Assembly: GCF_002937115.1 (NCBI RefSeq)
Contig: NZ_NHRY01000276.1
Coordinates: 16,751-80,750 of the forward strand
Direction of reading: 5' to 3'
Source of the DNA: Rhodopila globiformis
Lineage (GTDB): Bacteria; Pseudomonadota; Alphaproteobacteria; Acetobacterales; Acetobacteraceae
Length of the DNA: 64,000 bases
The first letter of the stretch is position 1, and each line of letters starts with the position of its first letter. The position numbers and the translations under genes were made by a program. The notes beneath the pieces were generated by a model. It saw only the letters and a list, made by a program, of their open reading frames with translations, had not been told where the DNA came from and searched no databases. This document shows, piece by piece, positions 16,652 through 25,856 of this stretch.

Positions 16652-18013
16652 ATGTGCATGAACGTATCATTTGGTATAACGGTGCGAAGCTCACCGGGTG
16701 TCCAAATGATGCAACAGATCGACTGCGCACCGGCCTGCCGATCGGCCGAAATGGCAGAGGATGGGATGCACCGACGGATAAGCGAGGCGGGACAGGCGAT
16801 CACGGTGCTCTGCCGCTCCCCGCCGGCGCTGGAAGCCCAACTCGCGGCTGCCCAGCGGGACTGCGCGCGCTACAAGGCCGCCTGGCTCGCCGCCCAGCGG
16901 CTGGAGACGCTCGGCTTGCTGGCCGGCGGCATGGCGCATGATTTCAACAATGTGCTGCAGGCGGTCCTGACGGTCGCATCGCTGCTGCGCCGTCACCCGG
17001 CGGATCATGACCGGGTGCTGCGCCAGGCCGCGATGCTGGAGCGCGCCACCGAACGCGGCATGGCCATCACCAGCCGCCTGCTGGCGCACAGCCGCGTCCA
17101 GGAGGCGGGGATCGAGACAGTCGATCCGAATATCCTGTTGCCGCACGTGCGTGACTCCCTGCTGGCGGCGATGCCGGACCTTGCCATCGCGGTTGACGCC
17201 ATTGCCGATCTGCCGTCGTTGAAGACGGATCGCGCCCAGTTGGAAATGACGCTGATCAACCTGGCCAACAATGCGCGCGACGCGATGATCGGCATGTCCG
17301 GGCGGATCAGCCTGTCGGCCAGATGGACAACCGAGGTCCCTCACCAACCGGACCTGGCCTGTCCGCATGGCTTCGTCTGTTTCGCCGTGCAGGACGCCGG
17401 CACCGGCATGGACGCGGAAATGGTGGCGCGCGCGACCGAGCCGTTCTTCACCACCAAGCCGGCGGGCAAGGGCACCGGCCTCGGCCTGGCCCTGGCGCAT
17501 CGCTTTGCCCGCCAGTCCGGCGGCGCGCTGGCCATCGACAGCCGCCCGGGCGAGGGCACCACGGTACGGCTGTACCTGCCGGCCCGGCAGGAGACGTGCG
17601 CCTCGGCCGCCGGGTCCGGGACCTGCTTCGCCGTGCCGGGTCCGGTCGTGCTGCTGGCCGGGGACGAACCCGTGGAGCGTGACGGGCTGCGCACCAGCCT
17701 GCTGGCCCGCGGCTTCCGCGTGATGGATGCCGACTGCGCCGAAGATGGCATGCAACCCGACCTGCTGGTGGCGGACCTGTCGCCGGACCGGCAGCCGGCG
17801 GCGGTTTGCGCCTGGCGACGCCGCCTGCCGGGCTTGCCCGTGGTGGCCCTGTTCGATGACGGCGCGCCGCAGCCCGCGCTTGACGGCGCCGTCATCCGCC
17901 TGGCCCGGCCGATCGCGCCGCCCGAGGTTGCCGCGGCGGCGGCGCGGTTGCTGGCCGAGACCGGTCAGTACATCACGTCCCCGCCGTTGGGCGAGAGGGT
18001 CGCGCCGACATAG
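16652..18013 (+). CDS. Sensor histidine kinase with degenerate C-terminal receiver domain
   Basis: Soluble hybrid-type kinase, 453 residues from the longest frame. No membrane segments. Phosphoacceptor motif GGMAHDFNNVLQ (His96), N box LANNARDAM, G1 DAGTGM, F box EPFFTTKP and G2 GKGTGLGLA are all present. A receiver-like domain follows (about 335-445) in which the usual acidic pair is GDE, a VADLS Asp is kept, and the conserved Lys is replaced (LARPI). The start is uncertain: ATG 16766 (MHRRISEAG) has an AGAGG site, while ATG 16652 lies just after the terminator. Its 3' end overlaps the convergent SDR gene by 49 bp. Confidence 0.85.
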   Translation: MCMNVSFGITVRSSPGVQMMQQIDCAPACRSAEMAEDGMHRRISEAGQAITVLCRSPPALEAQLAAAQRDCARYKAAWLAAQRLETLGLLAGGMAHDFNNVLQAVLTVASLLRRHPADHDRVLRQAAMLERATERGMAITSRLLAHSRVQEAGIETVDPNILLPHVRDSLLAAMPDLAIAVDAIADLPSLKTDRAQLEMTLINLANNARDAMIGMSGRISLSARWTTEVPHQPDLACPHGFVCFAVQDAGTGMDAEMVARATEPFFTTKPAGKGTGLGLALAHRFARQSGGALAIDSRPGEGTTVRLYLPARQETCASAAGSGTCFAVPGPVVLLAGDEPVERDGLRTSLLARGFRVMDADCAEDGMQPDLLVADLSPDRQPAAVCAWRRRLPGLPVVALFDDGAPQPALDGAVIRLARPIAPPEVAAAAARLLAETGQYITSPPLGERVAPT

Positions 18014-18711
18014 AAGCCGCCCTCCGGCCCGGCCAGCAGCAGGGCGGTGGCGGCGATTTCCTCCGGCCGCCCGAACCGACCCGCCGGCAGTGCCCGGATG
18101 AATGCCTGCCGATCGGCCGGGTCCATGGTGGCGGTCAGGTCGGTGTCGATGGGGCCGGGGGCGATGGCGTTGACGCGGATGCCGCGCGGCGCGGCCTCCC
18201 ATGACAGGGCGCGGGTGAAGCCGATGATCCCGGCCTTGGCGGCGGCATACGGCGCGGCATTGGCGGCACCCTTCAGCCCGCGCTGCGAGGCGACGTTGAT
18301 GATGCAGCCCCGTCCGCGCGCCAGCATCGCCGGCCAGACCGCCTGCGCCATGAAGAACATGCCCTTCAGGTGGACCGACAGGATGCGGTCGAACTCGGCC
18401 TCGGTGTAGGCTTCGAACGGCTTGCGGATGTTCATCCCGGCGTTGTTGAACAGGATGTCGATCGGCCCGAGTTCGGCGGCCGCCGAGTCGGCGAAGGCCC
18501 GCGCCGCGGCGATGTCGGCGACGTCGACCGAGCGGTGCAGGACACGCCGGCCGAGCGCGCGGATCTCGGCTTCCGTGGCGTCGGCCTGCGCCGCGTCATC
18601 CAGGTGGCAGAAAGCGATGTCGGCGCCCTCCTGCGCGAACAGCAGGGCTGTCGCCCGGCCGATGCCACGTGATCCACCCGTGACCAATGCGATCTGGCCT
18701 TGTAATTTCAT
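17965..18711 (-). CDS. Short-chain dehydrogenase/reductase (SDR)
   Basis: 248-residue classical SDR, an NAD(P)-dependent oxidoreductase. Cofactor motif TGGSRGIG (residues 12-19), NNAG, a Ser in the INVASQRG strand and the YxxxK catalytic pair (PYAAAKAG) are all present, then the PG motif IAPGPIDTD. Similar to 3-oxoacyl-ACP reductase or sugar dehydrogenase-like members; the substrate cannot be told. The start at 18711 is fixed by MKLQGQIALVTGG. Divergent from panC with a 69-bp gap, convergent and overlapping with the kinase gene. Confidence 0.9.
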   Translation of the reverse strand: MKLQGQIALVTGGSRGIGRATALLFAQEGADIAFCHLDDAAQADATEAEIRALGRRVLHRSVDVADIAAARAFADSAAAELGPIDILFNNAGMNIRKPFEAYTEAEFDRILSVHLKGMFFMAQAVWPAMLARGRGCIINVASQRGLKGAANAAPYAAAKAGIIGFTRALSWEAAPRGIRVNAIAPGPIDTDLTATMDPADRQAFIRALPAGRFGRPEEIAATALLLAGPEGGFYVGATLSPNGGDVMY

Positions 18712-18780
18712 TGCCTCGCCTTCCTTTAAGGTCGCGGCATGTTGCCGGTGACCACAGCCTGAACCAAGGTCTGTTTCCCG

Positions 18781-19617
18781 ATGCTGATTGCCCGCACTCT
18801 TCCTGACCTGCGTGACGCCTGCATGCGCCTGCGCCGACACGCCGGCTCCCTGGCCCTGGTGCCGACAATGGGGGCGCTGCACGAGGGCCATCGGACGCTG
18901 GTGCGCCGCGCCGTTGCGTCCGGGGCGGCGGCGGTGGCGTCGGTGTTCGTCAACCCGCTGCAGTTCGGGCCGAACGAGGACCTTGCGCTGTATCCGCGCG
19001 ACGAGGCGGGCGACCTGGCGGCACTGGAGGCCGAGGGCTGCGCGCTGGCTTGGTTGCCGGACGTGGCGACGATGTATCCGGACGATGCGGAGACCACGGT
19101 GGTCGTTGCCGGCCCGGCCGAGCGGTGGGAAGGCGACGCCCGCCCCGGCCATTTCCGCGGCGTGGCGACGGTGTGCGCCAAGCTGTTCGGCCAGGTGCGG
19201 CCGGACCGCGCCTATTTCGGCGAGAAGGACTGGCAGCAGCTTCAGGTGGTGAAGCGGATGGCCGCCGACTTGCTGCTGCCGCTGGAGATCGTTGGGGTGG
19301 AGACGGTGCGGGAGGCCGACGGGCTGGCGCTGTCGTCCCGCAACCGGTTCCTCTCGGCGGCGGAGCGGACGGTGGCCCCGCGGCTGAATGCCGCCTTGCG
19401 GGCGGCCGCGGCACGGATCGCGGCCGGTGAAGCCGCGGACGCGCCGCTGGCGGAGGCTCGGGCCGACCTGGGCGCTGCCGGCTTTCTGGTCAACTATTTC
19501 GCGCTGGTGGATGGGCCAAGCCTGACGCCGATTGCCGCCGCGGCGCCGGACGCGCGCCTGATCGCGGCGGCGAAGCTGGGCGCCGTGCGGCTGCTGGACA
19601 ACATCCCCGTTCGCTGA
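18781..19617 (+). CDS. panC: Pantothenate synthetase
   Basis: Joins pantoate and beta-alanine with ATP to make pantothenate for coenzyme A. 278 residues, full length. Active-site blocks are PTMGALHEGH (residues 28-37), VFVNPLQFGPNEDL, KLFGQVRPDRAYFGEKDWQQ and LALSSRN. The partner gene panB is not in the window. Monocistronic, divergent from the SDR gene. Confidence 0.96.
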   Translation: MLIARTLPDLRDACMRLRRHAGSLALVPTMGALHEGHRTLVRRAVASGAAAVASVFVNPLQFGPNEDLALYPRDEAGDLAALEAEGCALAWLPDVATMYPDDAETTVVVAGPAERWEGDARPGHFRGVATVCAKLFGQVRPDRAYFGEKDWQQLQVVKRMAADLLLPLEIVGVETVREADGLALSSRNRFLSAAERTVAPRLNAALRAAAARIAAGEAADAPLAEARADLGAAGFLVNYFALVDGPSLTPIAAAAPDARLIAAAKLGAVRLLDNIPVR

Positions 19618-19723
19618 GGCGGCTGGCAGAACCGCGCACACGGCCGCCCGCCTGGGTTGGCGCGCCGCGCCGCCCATCGCCGCCGTGGTACACATCTACC
19701 ATCGCCGGCATGCCGCGCCCCAT

Positions 19724-19754
19724 CGTCATGGCTGGGCGTGTCCCGGCCGTGACG
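19724..19754. repeat. Short form of dispersed hairpin repeat A
   Basis: 31-bp hairpin CGTCATGGCTGGGCGTGT... CGGCCGTGACG between the convergent panC and cysE genes. Same arms as the 80-bp repeat A, without the inner loop. Other short forms are at 11138-11169 and 29273-29303. Confidence 0.75.
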
Positions 19755-19811
19755 CTAGGGAGACGATCTTGAGGGTGACGATGAGGCGACGCGGGTGCGA
19801 TGCCCCCGGTA

Positions 19812-20675
19812 TCAGATTGTGTAGTTGAACGACTGGTACGCCAGGTCGCTCAGCGTCTGGTTCATCGACCGGGACGGTTCGTCGGTCTCGGCAATCCGCA
19901 CCACCTTGGCGGGAACGCCTGCCATCGTCGCGTGCGGGGGTACCGGCTTCAGCACCACCGACCCGGCGGCGATGCGGGCATGCTCGCCGACTTCGATGTT
20001 GCCCAGGATGGCCGCGCCGGCGCCGATGACCACGCCGTGCCGCACTTTCGGATGCCGATCGCCATGCTCCTTGCCGCTGCCGCCCAGGGTGACGTGGTGC
20101 AGCATCGAGACGTTGTCGCCGAGCGTGGCGGTCTCTCCCACCACAAGGCCGGTGGCGTGATCCAGGAAGATGCCATGCCCGAACCGCGCCGCCGGATGGA
20201 TGTCGGTCTGGAACACCTCGGACGAGCGGCTTTGCAGGTACAGGGCGAAATCCCGCTCCCCGTGGCTCCACAGCCAGTGGTTCAGCCGGTGCGCCTGGAT
20301 CGCGTGGAAGCCCTTGAAATACAACAAAGGCTCGATCAGCCGATCGCAGGCCGGATCGCGTTCCAGCACCGCGGCGATGTCGGCCTTGGCGGCCTCGACG
20401 ATGCAGGGGTCGTCGGCGCACGCCTTGGCGAAGGCCTGCACGATCAGCGGCAGGGAGACGACGTCGTTGCGCAGGCGCGCGGCGACGCGGTGGAACACCG
20501 CCGTCTCGAAACTGGGCTGGTTGAGGATCGAGTCGAAGAACAACGGCGCCAGCTTGGGCTCCCGCTCATAGGCTTCCTCGGCTTCGCGCCGCAGGCGGGC
20601 CCACAGGGCGTCGGTGACAGCCGCCGTATCGTCCTGAGGAACCAGGGTCAGGCGGCAGGGGTTCGGGCGCTGCAT
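19812..20675 (-). CDS. cysE: Serine O-acetyltransferase
   Basis: Makes O-acetylserine, the precursor of cysteine, from serine and acetyl-CoA. 287 residues: helical N-terminal domain, then a left-handed beta-helix with hexapeptide repeats from about 170 (IHPAARFGHGIFLDHATG, VVGETATLGDNVSMLHHVTLGG with the catalytic His). The protein ends in Tyr-Thr-Ile. A C-terminal Ile is the residue that inserts into O-acetylserine sulfhydrylase to form the cysteine synthase complex (family knowledge). Confidence 0.95.
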   Translation of the reverse strand: MQRPNPCRLTLVPQDDTAAVTDALWARLRREAEEAYEREPKLAPLFFDSILNQPSFETAVFHRVAARLRNDVVSLPLIVQAFAKACADDPCIVEAAKADIAAVLERDPACDRLIEPLLYFKGFHAIQAHRLNHWLWSHGERDFALYLQSRSSEVFQTDIHPAARFGHGIFLDHATGLVVGETATLGDNVSMLHHVTLGGSGKEHGDRHPKVRHGVVIGAGAAILGNIEVGEHARIAAGSVVLKPVPPHATMAGVPAKVVRIAETDEPSRSMNQTLSDLAYQSFNYTI

Positions 20676-20823
20676 GGTGGTTCCCGATCAAGAGTTGCTG
20701 CCGCCCTGTTATAGAGCGGTTTCCCTTCATGTTCGGATCAAACCCGCGTTCGTCAACACCTCGGGCGAAAAACAGTCACCGGCCGCAGGGACGGCCCCCC
20801 GAACCGTCAGGCTGGCGTCCGCG

Positions 20824-21867
20824 TCAGCCCGGCGTTTTGCCCACTGTGTCCGCGGCATAGGCGTCACGCGCGCCCAGCGGCTTGGCATGTCCCTCGGTCG
20901 AATCCGCCACCGTCTGCCGCTCGGCCTGGGCATTGATCACCGCGCCGAGCAGGGCGACGAAGGCCGAGAGATACAGCCAGGTCAGCATCACGACCACCCC
21001 GCCGAGCGCGCCGTAGGTCTTGTTGTAGCTGTTGAAGTGGCTGACGTAGACGGAAAAGCCGATGGAGCCGACGATCCACAGCACCGTGGCAACGATGGCG
21101 CCCGGCGTCACCCAGCGCCAGCGCGCCTCCTTGCGGTCCGGCGCGTAGCGATACAGCACCGCCAGGCCGGTCATCACCACGACGATCAGCAGCGGCCATT
21201 CCAGCCCCAGCACCGCCCACTGCCCCACCACGCCCAGCCCGATCCAGCCGACCATCGCCGGCAGGACGCCGACCAGGGCGATGGTGATGACGCCGCCGAT
21301 CAGCGTCAGGATGGTCAGGCCGATGGCGATCAGGTTGAACCTGAAGAAGCTGCGGGTCTCCTTCTGCTGGTAGGCGATATCCAGGGCGGTGATCAGTCCG
21401 CTCATGCCGCGCGAGGCGCTCCAGAGCGCGAACAGCAGCGTCACCACGGCGCTGAGGCCGAGCGTTCCGCTGGAAGCGCTGACCAGGCTGTGCAGTTCGT
21501 TGCCGATCATCTCGGCGGTTTGCGGCGGCAGCACGGTCGAAAGCGAGGCGACCTGCTGCTCGACCTGCTTCGGGTCCAGCAGCAGCCCATAGATCGAAAC
21601 CAGGGCGGCCAGGCCCGGGAACAGCGCCAGGATAATGGCGTAGGTCACGCCGCCAGAAACCAGGAAGAGGTTGCTCTCCTGGACCTCGCCCCACGTCCGC
21701 ACCAGGATGTCGCGCCAACCGCGCGGAGGGATCTGCGTCGGTTCCTCGGCACCGCGGCCGCGGCTCGCCGATGGGCCGGTCTGCGGCTGGGGATCCGTGG
21801 TGGCTTGCCGGGGCGCCAGTTCCCCCAGGTCGTCCTTCAGTTTGTTCAGCCGCTCCGACGCTCCCAT
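20824..21867 (-). CDS. YihY/BrkB family membrane protein
   Basis: 347-residue inner-membrane protein of the YihY/virulence factor BrkB family, once misnamed RNase BN. A charged, Pro-rich N-terminal segment of about 60 residues precedes six predicted helices (for example VTYAIILALFPGLAALVSIYG, TLGLSAVVTLLFALWSAS, FNLIAIGLTILTLIGGV). The family motif WSASRGMSGLITALDIAY is present. The function of the family is unsettled. The start at 21867 is supported by AGGGGAG. The cytosolic C-tail is about 30 residues. Confidence 0.92.
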   Translation of the reverse strand: MGASERLNKLKDDLGELAPRQATTDPQPQTGPSASRGRGAEEPTQIPPRGWRDILVRTWGEVQESNLFLVSGGVTYAIILALFPGLAALVSIYGLLLDPKQVEQQVASLSTVLPPQTAEMIGNELHSLVSASSGTLGLSAVVTLLFALWSASRGMSGLITALDIAYQQKETRSFFRFNLIAIGLTILTLIGGVITIALVGVLPAMVGWIGLGVVGQWAVLGLEWPLLIVVVMTGLAVLYRYAPDRKEARWRWVTPGAIVATVLWIVGSIGFSVYVSHFNSYNKTYGALGGVVVMLTWLYLSAFVALLGAVINAQAERQTVADSTEGHAKPLGARDAYAADTVGKTPG

Positions 21868-21994
21868 GCGATGGCTCCCCTGCTGATCAGGCGGTGAACG
21901 GACGCAGGACGAACAGGTTGCGGCGCGCCGACGATTTCCGCGTCGCAATCTGTCACCCGCGTGCCCGGTCCGGCGTGCAGCCGTGGCGAACGGA

Positions 21995-22669
21995 TCAAAC
22001 GAGGGATGCCGCCGGCTCCAGCAGGTCCGGCCCGTCGTTGCGCACGTTGCCGACGCGCTTGTCCACCGGCCAGAGCCGCAGCACATCCTCGGGCGACGGG
22101 CGCAGCAGTGCCTGCGGATCGCCCTCGGCCTCGCCCAGCCAGACCGGCCAGTCGGCCGGCTCCAGGATCACCGGCATGCGCTCGTGCAAGGCCGCCATCT
22201 GCCGGTTGGCGTGCGTCGTCAGGATGGCGAAGCTGCGCAGGATCTCGCCGTCCGGCGCGCGCCAGCCTTCCCAGATGCCGGCGAAGGCCATCGGCTCGCC
22301 ATCCGCGCGGGCGATCGCGAACGGTGTCTTGCCGCCGGGATCGGCTCGCCACTCATAGAAGGCCGCCGCCGGCACAAGACAGCGGCGTTTGGCGAAGGCG
22401 GCGCGGAACATGCCGGAGGACGCGACGGTCTCCGCCCGCGCGTTGATCGGGCGGCGGGCCGTCTTGAGGTCCTTGGTGAACGCCGGCACGAAGCCCCAGT
22501 TCAGCAGGTCCAGATGGCGTTCGCCGGTGTCGGGGTGCCGGCGTACCACGGGCGCGTCCATGCGCGGCGCCATGTTCCACGTCGGCTTCAGGTTCGGCAG
22601 TGGATTGGTAGTCCCGAACAGCCGGGCGATCAGGTCCGGAGGCAGGAAACTAGCATAGCGTCCGCACAT
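21995..22669 (-). CDS. SOS response-associated peptidase (SRAP/YedK family)
   Basis: 224-residue SRAP domain protein. The family forms a covalent crosslink with abasic sites in single-stranded DNA through Cys2. The protein begins MCGRYASF, so after Met removal the catalytic Cys is N-terminal, which fixes the start at 22669. Other active-site residues are visible: WNMAP (Asn32), FYEW (Glu) and LTTHAN (His). Divergent from the alcohol dehydrogenase gene with 213 bp between them. Confidence 0.95.
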   Translation of the reverse strand: MCGRYASFLPPDLIARLFGTTNPLPNLKPTWNMAPRMDAPVVRRHPDTGERHLDLLNWGFVPAFTKDLKTARRPINARAETVASSGMFRAAFAKRRCLVPAAAFYEWRADPGGKTPFAIARADGEPMAFAGIWEGWRAPDGEILRSFAILTTHANRQMAALHERMPVILEPADWPVWLGEAEGDPQALLRPSPEDVLRLWPVDKRVGNVRNDGPDLLEPAASLV

Positions 22670-22882
22670 GCTGGGTACAGTGCGACAAACCGCGCGGTTG
22701 GGGAAGCCTCTGTCGCTGTCGTGACAGTGGGGCGAGGACCCGGCGCCAAATTCTTCTCCGTCCACCACGTTGGCCTGACGCGGGTGGGACGAGTCCTCCC
22801 GCTCGCGCCGTTATGAGGGAACGCCGCCCCGGCCACGCCATTCCGACAGGATGGACAGGATGGAACGGCAAAGGACGGACGC

Positions 22883-24052
22883 ATGAAGGCACTTGCATGG
22901 CACGGCAAAGGCAGCATGCGCTGCGATACCGTTCCGGACCCGAAAATCGAGCATCCGCGCGACGCGATCATCAAGGTGACCGCCTGCGCGATCTGCGGCT
23001 CCGACCTGCACATCTACGACGGTGTCATTCCGTCGATGCAGCACGGCGATATCCTCGGCCACGAAACAATGGGCGAGGTCGTCGAACTCGGCTCCGAAAC
23101 GAAGAACCTGAGGATCGGCGACCGCGTGGTGGTGCCGTTCACCATTTCGTGCGGCGAGTGCTTCTTCTGCAGGCGCGGCTTCTACTCGGGCTGCGAGCGG
23201 ACCAATCCGGACAAGTTGAAAGCCGAGAAACTGTGGGGACATTCGCCGGCCGGACTGTTCGGCTATTCGCACCTGCTGGGCGGCTATGCTGGCGGACAGG
23301 CCGAATACTTACGCGTGCCATACGCCGATGTGGGGCCGATCAAGGTGCCGGACGGGCTGACGGATGAACAGGTGCTGTTCCTGTCGGACATTTTCCCGAC
23401 CGGCTACATGGCTGCGGATTTCTGCAACATCCAGCACGGCGACACCATCGCCATCTGGGGCTGCGGCCCCGTCGGCCAGTTCGCCATCCGCAGCGCGTTC
23501 CTGCTGGGCGCCGGCCGGGTGATCGCGATCGATACGGTGCCGGAGCGGCTGGCGATGGCGCGCGAAACCGGGGCGCTGACGATCGATTTCAAGGCCGAGG
23601 ATGTCTATGACCGCATCCAGGACCTGACCGCCGGCCGCGGCGCGGACGCCTGTATCGACGCGGTCGGCACCGAGGCGGATGCCACCGGCAGCGCCGACTC
23701 CCTCGTCGACCGCGTCAAGGTCGCCACCTTCATGGGCACCGACCGGCCGCACGTGCTGCGTCAGGCGATTCATTGCTGCCGCAACTTCGGCACCGTTTCG
23801 GTTGTCGGCGTCTATGGCGGCTTCCTCGACAAGGTGCCGATGGGCTCGGCGATCAACCGCGGGCTGACCTTCCGCATGGCGCAGACGCCGGTGCAGCACT
23901 ACCTGCCGAAGCTGATGGAGCGCATCCAGAAGGGCGAGATCGATCCGTCGTTCGTCATCACCCACCGGGCTAAGCTCGAGGACGGGCCGGAGCTGTACAG
24001 GACGTTCCGGGACAAGCAGGACGGCTGCATCAAGGTCGTCATGAAACCCTGA
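22883..24052 (+). CDS. Zinc-dependent alcohol dehydrogenase
   Basis: 389-residue medium-chain dehydrogenase close to the formaldehyde dehydrogenase-like branch. Catalytic zinc ligands are in [13 protein letters not shown] and GHE. Structural zinc is held by four Cys in [15 protein letters not shown]. The NAD-binding motif is [22 protein letters not shown] precedes the ATG. The SDR gene follows after 15 bp in the same direction, so the two likely form an operon for alcohol or aldehyde metabolism. The substrate is not evident. Confidence 0.92.
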   Translation: MKALAWHGKGSMRCDTVPDPKIEHPRDAIIKVTACAICGSDLHIYDGVIPSMQHGDILGHETMGEVVELGSETKNLRIGDRVVVPFTISCGECFFCRRGFYSGCERTNPDKLKAEKLWGHSPAGLFGYSHLLGGYAGGQAEYLRVPYADVGPIKVPDGLTDEQVLFLSDIFPTGYMAADFCNIQHGDTIAIWGCGPVGQFAIRSAFLLGAGRVIAIDTVPERLAMARETGALTIDFKAEDVYDRIQDLTAGRGADACIDAVGTEADATGSADSLVDRVKVATFMGTDRPHVLRQAIHCCRNFGTVSVVGVYGGFLDKVPMGSAINRGLTFRMAQTPVQHYLPKLMERIQKGEIDPSFVITHRAKLEDGPELYRTFRDKQDGCIKVVMKP

Positions 24053-24067
24053 CAGCGGAGCATCATC

Positions 24068-24856
24068 ATGGCCTCGGACACAAGCGCGCTGGCAGTCGTC
24101 ACCGGCGCCTCCAGCGGCATCGGCCTGGAACTGGCGAAATGCTGCGCAAGAAACGGATTCGACCTGCTGATCGTTGCGGATGAGCCGGAGATAGAGCAGG
24201 CCGCTTCCACCCTGCGCCACCTCGGCGTCAAGGTCGATGCGATCGAGGCGGACCTGTCCACGATCGAAGGCGTCGACAAGCTGTATCTGGCGATCGGCAA
24301 CCGCCCGGTAGAGGCGCTGCTGGCCAATGCCGGACGGGGCCTGGGGAAAGCCTACCTTGACCAGGATTTCGCGGCGGCGCGCAAGGTTGTCGACACCAAC
24401 ATCATCGGCACGATCTACCTGATCCACAGGGTTGGCCGCGACATGCGTGACCGCAGGCGCGGCCGCATCCTGATCACCGGCTCGATCGCCGGGTTCATGC
24501 CGGGCGCGTATCAGGCGGTGTACAACGCCACCAAGGCCTTCCTCGACTCGTTCTCGTTCGCCCTGCGGCACGAGGTCGCGGGCGACGGCATCACCGTCAC
24601 CTGCCTGATGCCCGGCGCCACCGAGACGGATTTCTTTGAACGCGCCGATCTGACGGATACCAGGATGGGCGCGGTCCGCAAGGACGATCCGGCGATGGTG
24701 GCCGAACAGGGCTTCGCTGCGATGATGCAGGGCCAGGGCGATGTCGTCACCGGCTGGCACAACAAGCTGATGACGGCGATCGCGTCGGTGACGCCGTCCG
24801 ACCTGCTGGCGAGGGCGCACAAGGCGATGGCGCAGCCCGGAACGGCGAAGCGGTGA
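24068..24856 (+). CDS. Short-chain dehydrogenase/reductase (SDR)
   Basis: 262-residue SDR. Cofactor motif TGASSGIG (residues 12-19), NAG in LLANAGRG, Ser in ITGSIAG, and YNATK as the catalytic YxxxK. The PGATETDFFERAD loop resembles the group of SDRs often found beside zinc alcohol dehydrogenases. Second gene of the probable two-gene operon starting at 22883. Confidence 0.9.
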   Translation: MASDTSALAVVTGASSGIGLELAKCCARNGFDLLIVADEPEIEQAASTLRHLGVKVDAIEADLSTIEGVDKLYLAIGNRPVEALLANAGRGLGKAYLDQDFAAARKVVDTNIIGTIYLIHRVGRDMRDRRRGRILITGSIAGFMPGAYQAVYNATKAFLDSFSFALRHEVAGDGITVTCLMPGATETDFFERADLTDTRMGAVRKDDPAMVAEQGFAAMMQGQGDVVTGWHNKLMTAIASVTPSDLLARAHKAMAQPGTAKR

Positions 24857-25001
24857 CCGTTTTGCCAGGATAAGGGAAGACAGGGCGCGATCACCAGCGG
24901 GGACGCTTGTCAATCCCGGGGCTTGTCTTGCTATGCTCATTGTGACAGACCTCGACCGGAGACGTTTTGGCGCGATATAGGAGCTGAAACGATATAAATA
25001 G

Positions 25002-25856
25002 GTGCCGGGGATGCCGTCGTTTGCTCGCGGTTTCATGAGTGCACGCGGGATGCTGCTTGGTTGCCTGGTTCTTACCACGGCACAGGCGGGGCCATTGGCT
25101 CCGCCGACCGAGGCCGCCCATCCCCGCCCCGAGCCGACGGTCAGGATCAAGAAGCACGGTTCCGCTCATGCCCGGCGTTCCGTCAAAGCCGCCCATTCGT
25201 TCCACAATAGAAACAGAGCCGCGCCGCGACGGCAAACTGACGCCAACCGGGCCGAAGTCAACCGGGCCGACGTCAACCGGGAGGTCATGCGCGCCATTCG
25301 TGTTGCGGAACGGAAAGCCAAGGCCGATCCGGCGGTCCTGACGGTGATCGCCTGGCAGGAAAGCCGCTTCGATCCGAAGGCACGCAACCAGCACTCCTCG
25401 GCACGCGGGCTGCTTCAGTTCACTACGGTAACATGGCTGACGGTCGTCCGAGACTTCGGCGCGCGGCACGGACTTGCGCGTTATGCCGCGGCGATCAAGA
25501 CTGGCCGCGACGGCCGGCTGACGGTCACGCCGCATGCGCTGCGCCGGAAGATCCTGGCGCTGCGCGACAACCCCGAGCTGGCGGCGATCATGGCGGCGGA
25601 ACGGCTGCAGCAGGAGCGCGGCGCGCTCGAGGCGCAGCTCGGGCGGCCGGCAAGACCGGCTGACCTGTACATGCTGCATTTCCTCGGCCCGACCGGCGCG
25701 CGGGAATTCCTGACCGCGCTGGCACGGAGTCCGAACAAGCCGAGCATCGACGTCGTCGGGCGCGTCGCCGAGCCGAACCGCAGCCTGTTCATCCGCGACG
25801 GCCACGTGCTGACGGTCGCCGATACCTACAATATGATAGAGGCCGCGCTGCGGTAG
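25002..25856 (+). CDS. Lytic transglycosylase SLT-domain protein
   Basis: 284 residues, probably periplasmic. A signal-like segment (MLLGCLVLTTAQAG) is followed by a basic, Ala-rich linker with the small repeat NRAEVNRADVNREV. The SLT domain begins near 95. The catalytic Glu is in AWQESRFDPKA, followed by SARGLLQFT. It cleaves peptidoglycan glycan strands (family knowledge). Start uncertain: GTG 25002, ATG 25011 or ATG 25035 all precede the signal segment. Its end overlaps the convergent glycerophosphodiesterase gene by 31 bp. Confidence 0.85.
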   Translation: MPGMPSFARGFMSARGMLLGCLVLTTAQAGPLAPPTEAAHPRPEPTVRIKKHGSAHARRSVKAAHSFHNRNRAAPRRQTDANRAEVNRADVNREVMRAIRVAERKAKADPAVLTVIAWQESRFDPKARNQHSSARGLLQFTTVTWLTVVRDFGARHGLARYAAAIKTGRDGRLTVTPHALRRKILALRDNPELAAIMAAERLQQERGALEAQLGRPARPADLYMLHFLGPTGAREFLTALARSPNKPSIDVVGRVAEPNRSLFIRDGHVLTVADTYNMIEAALR

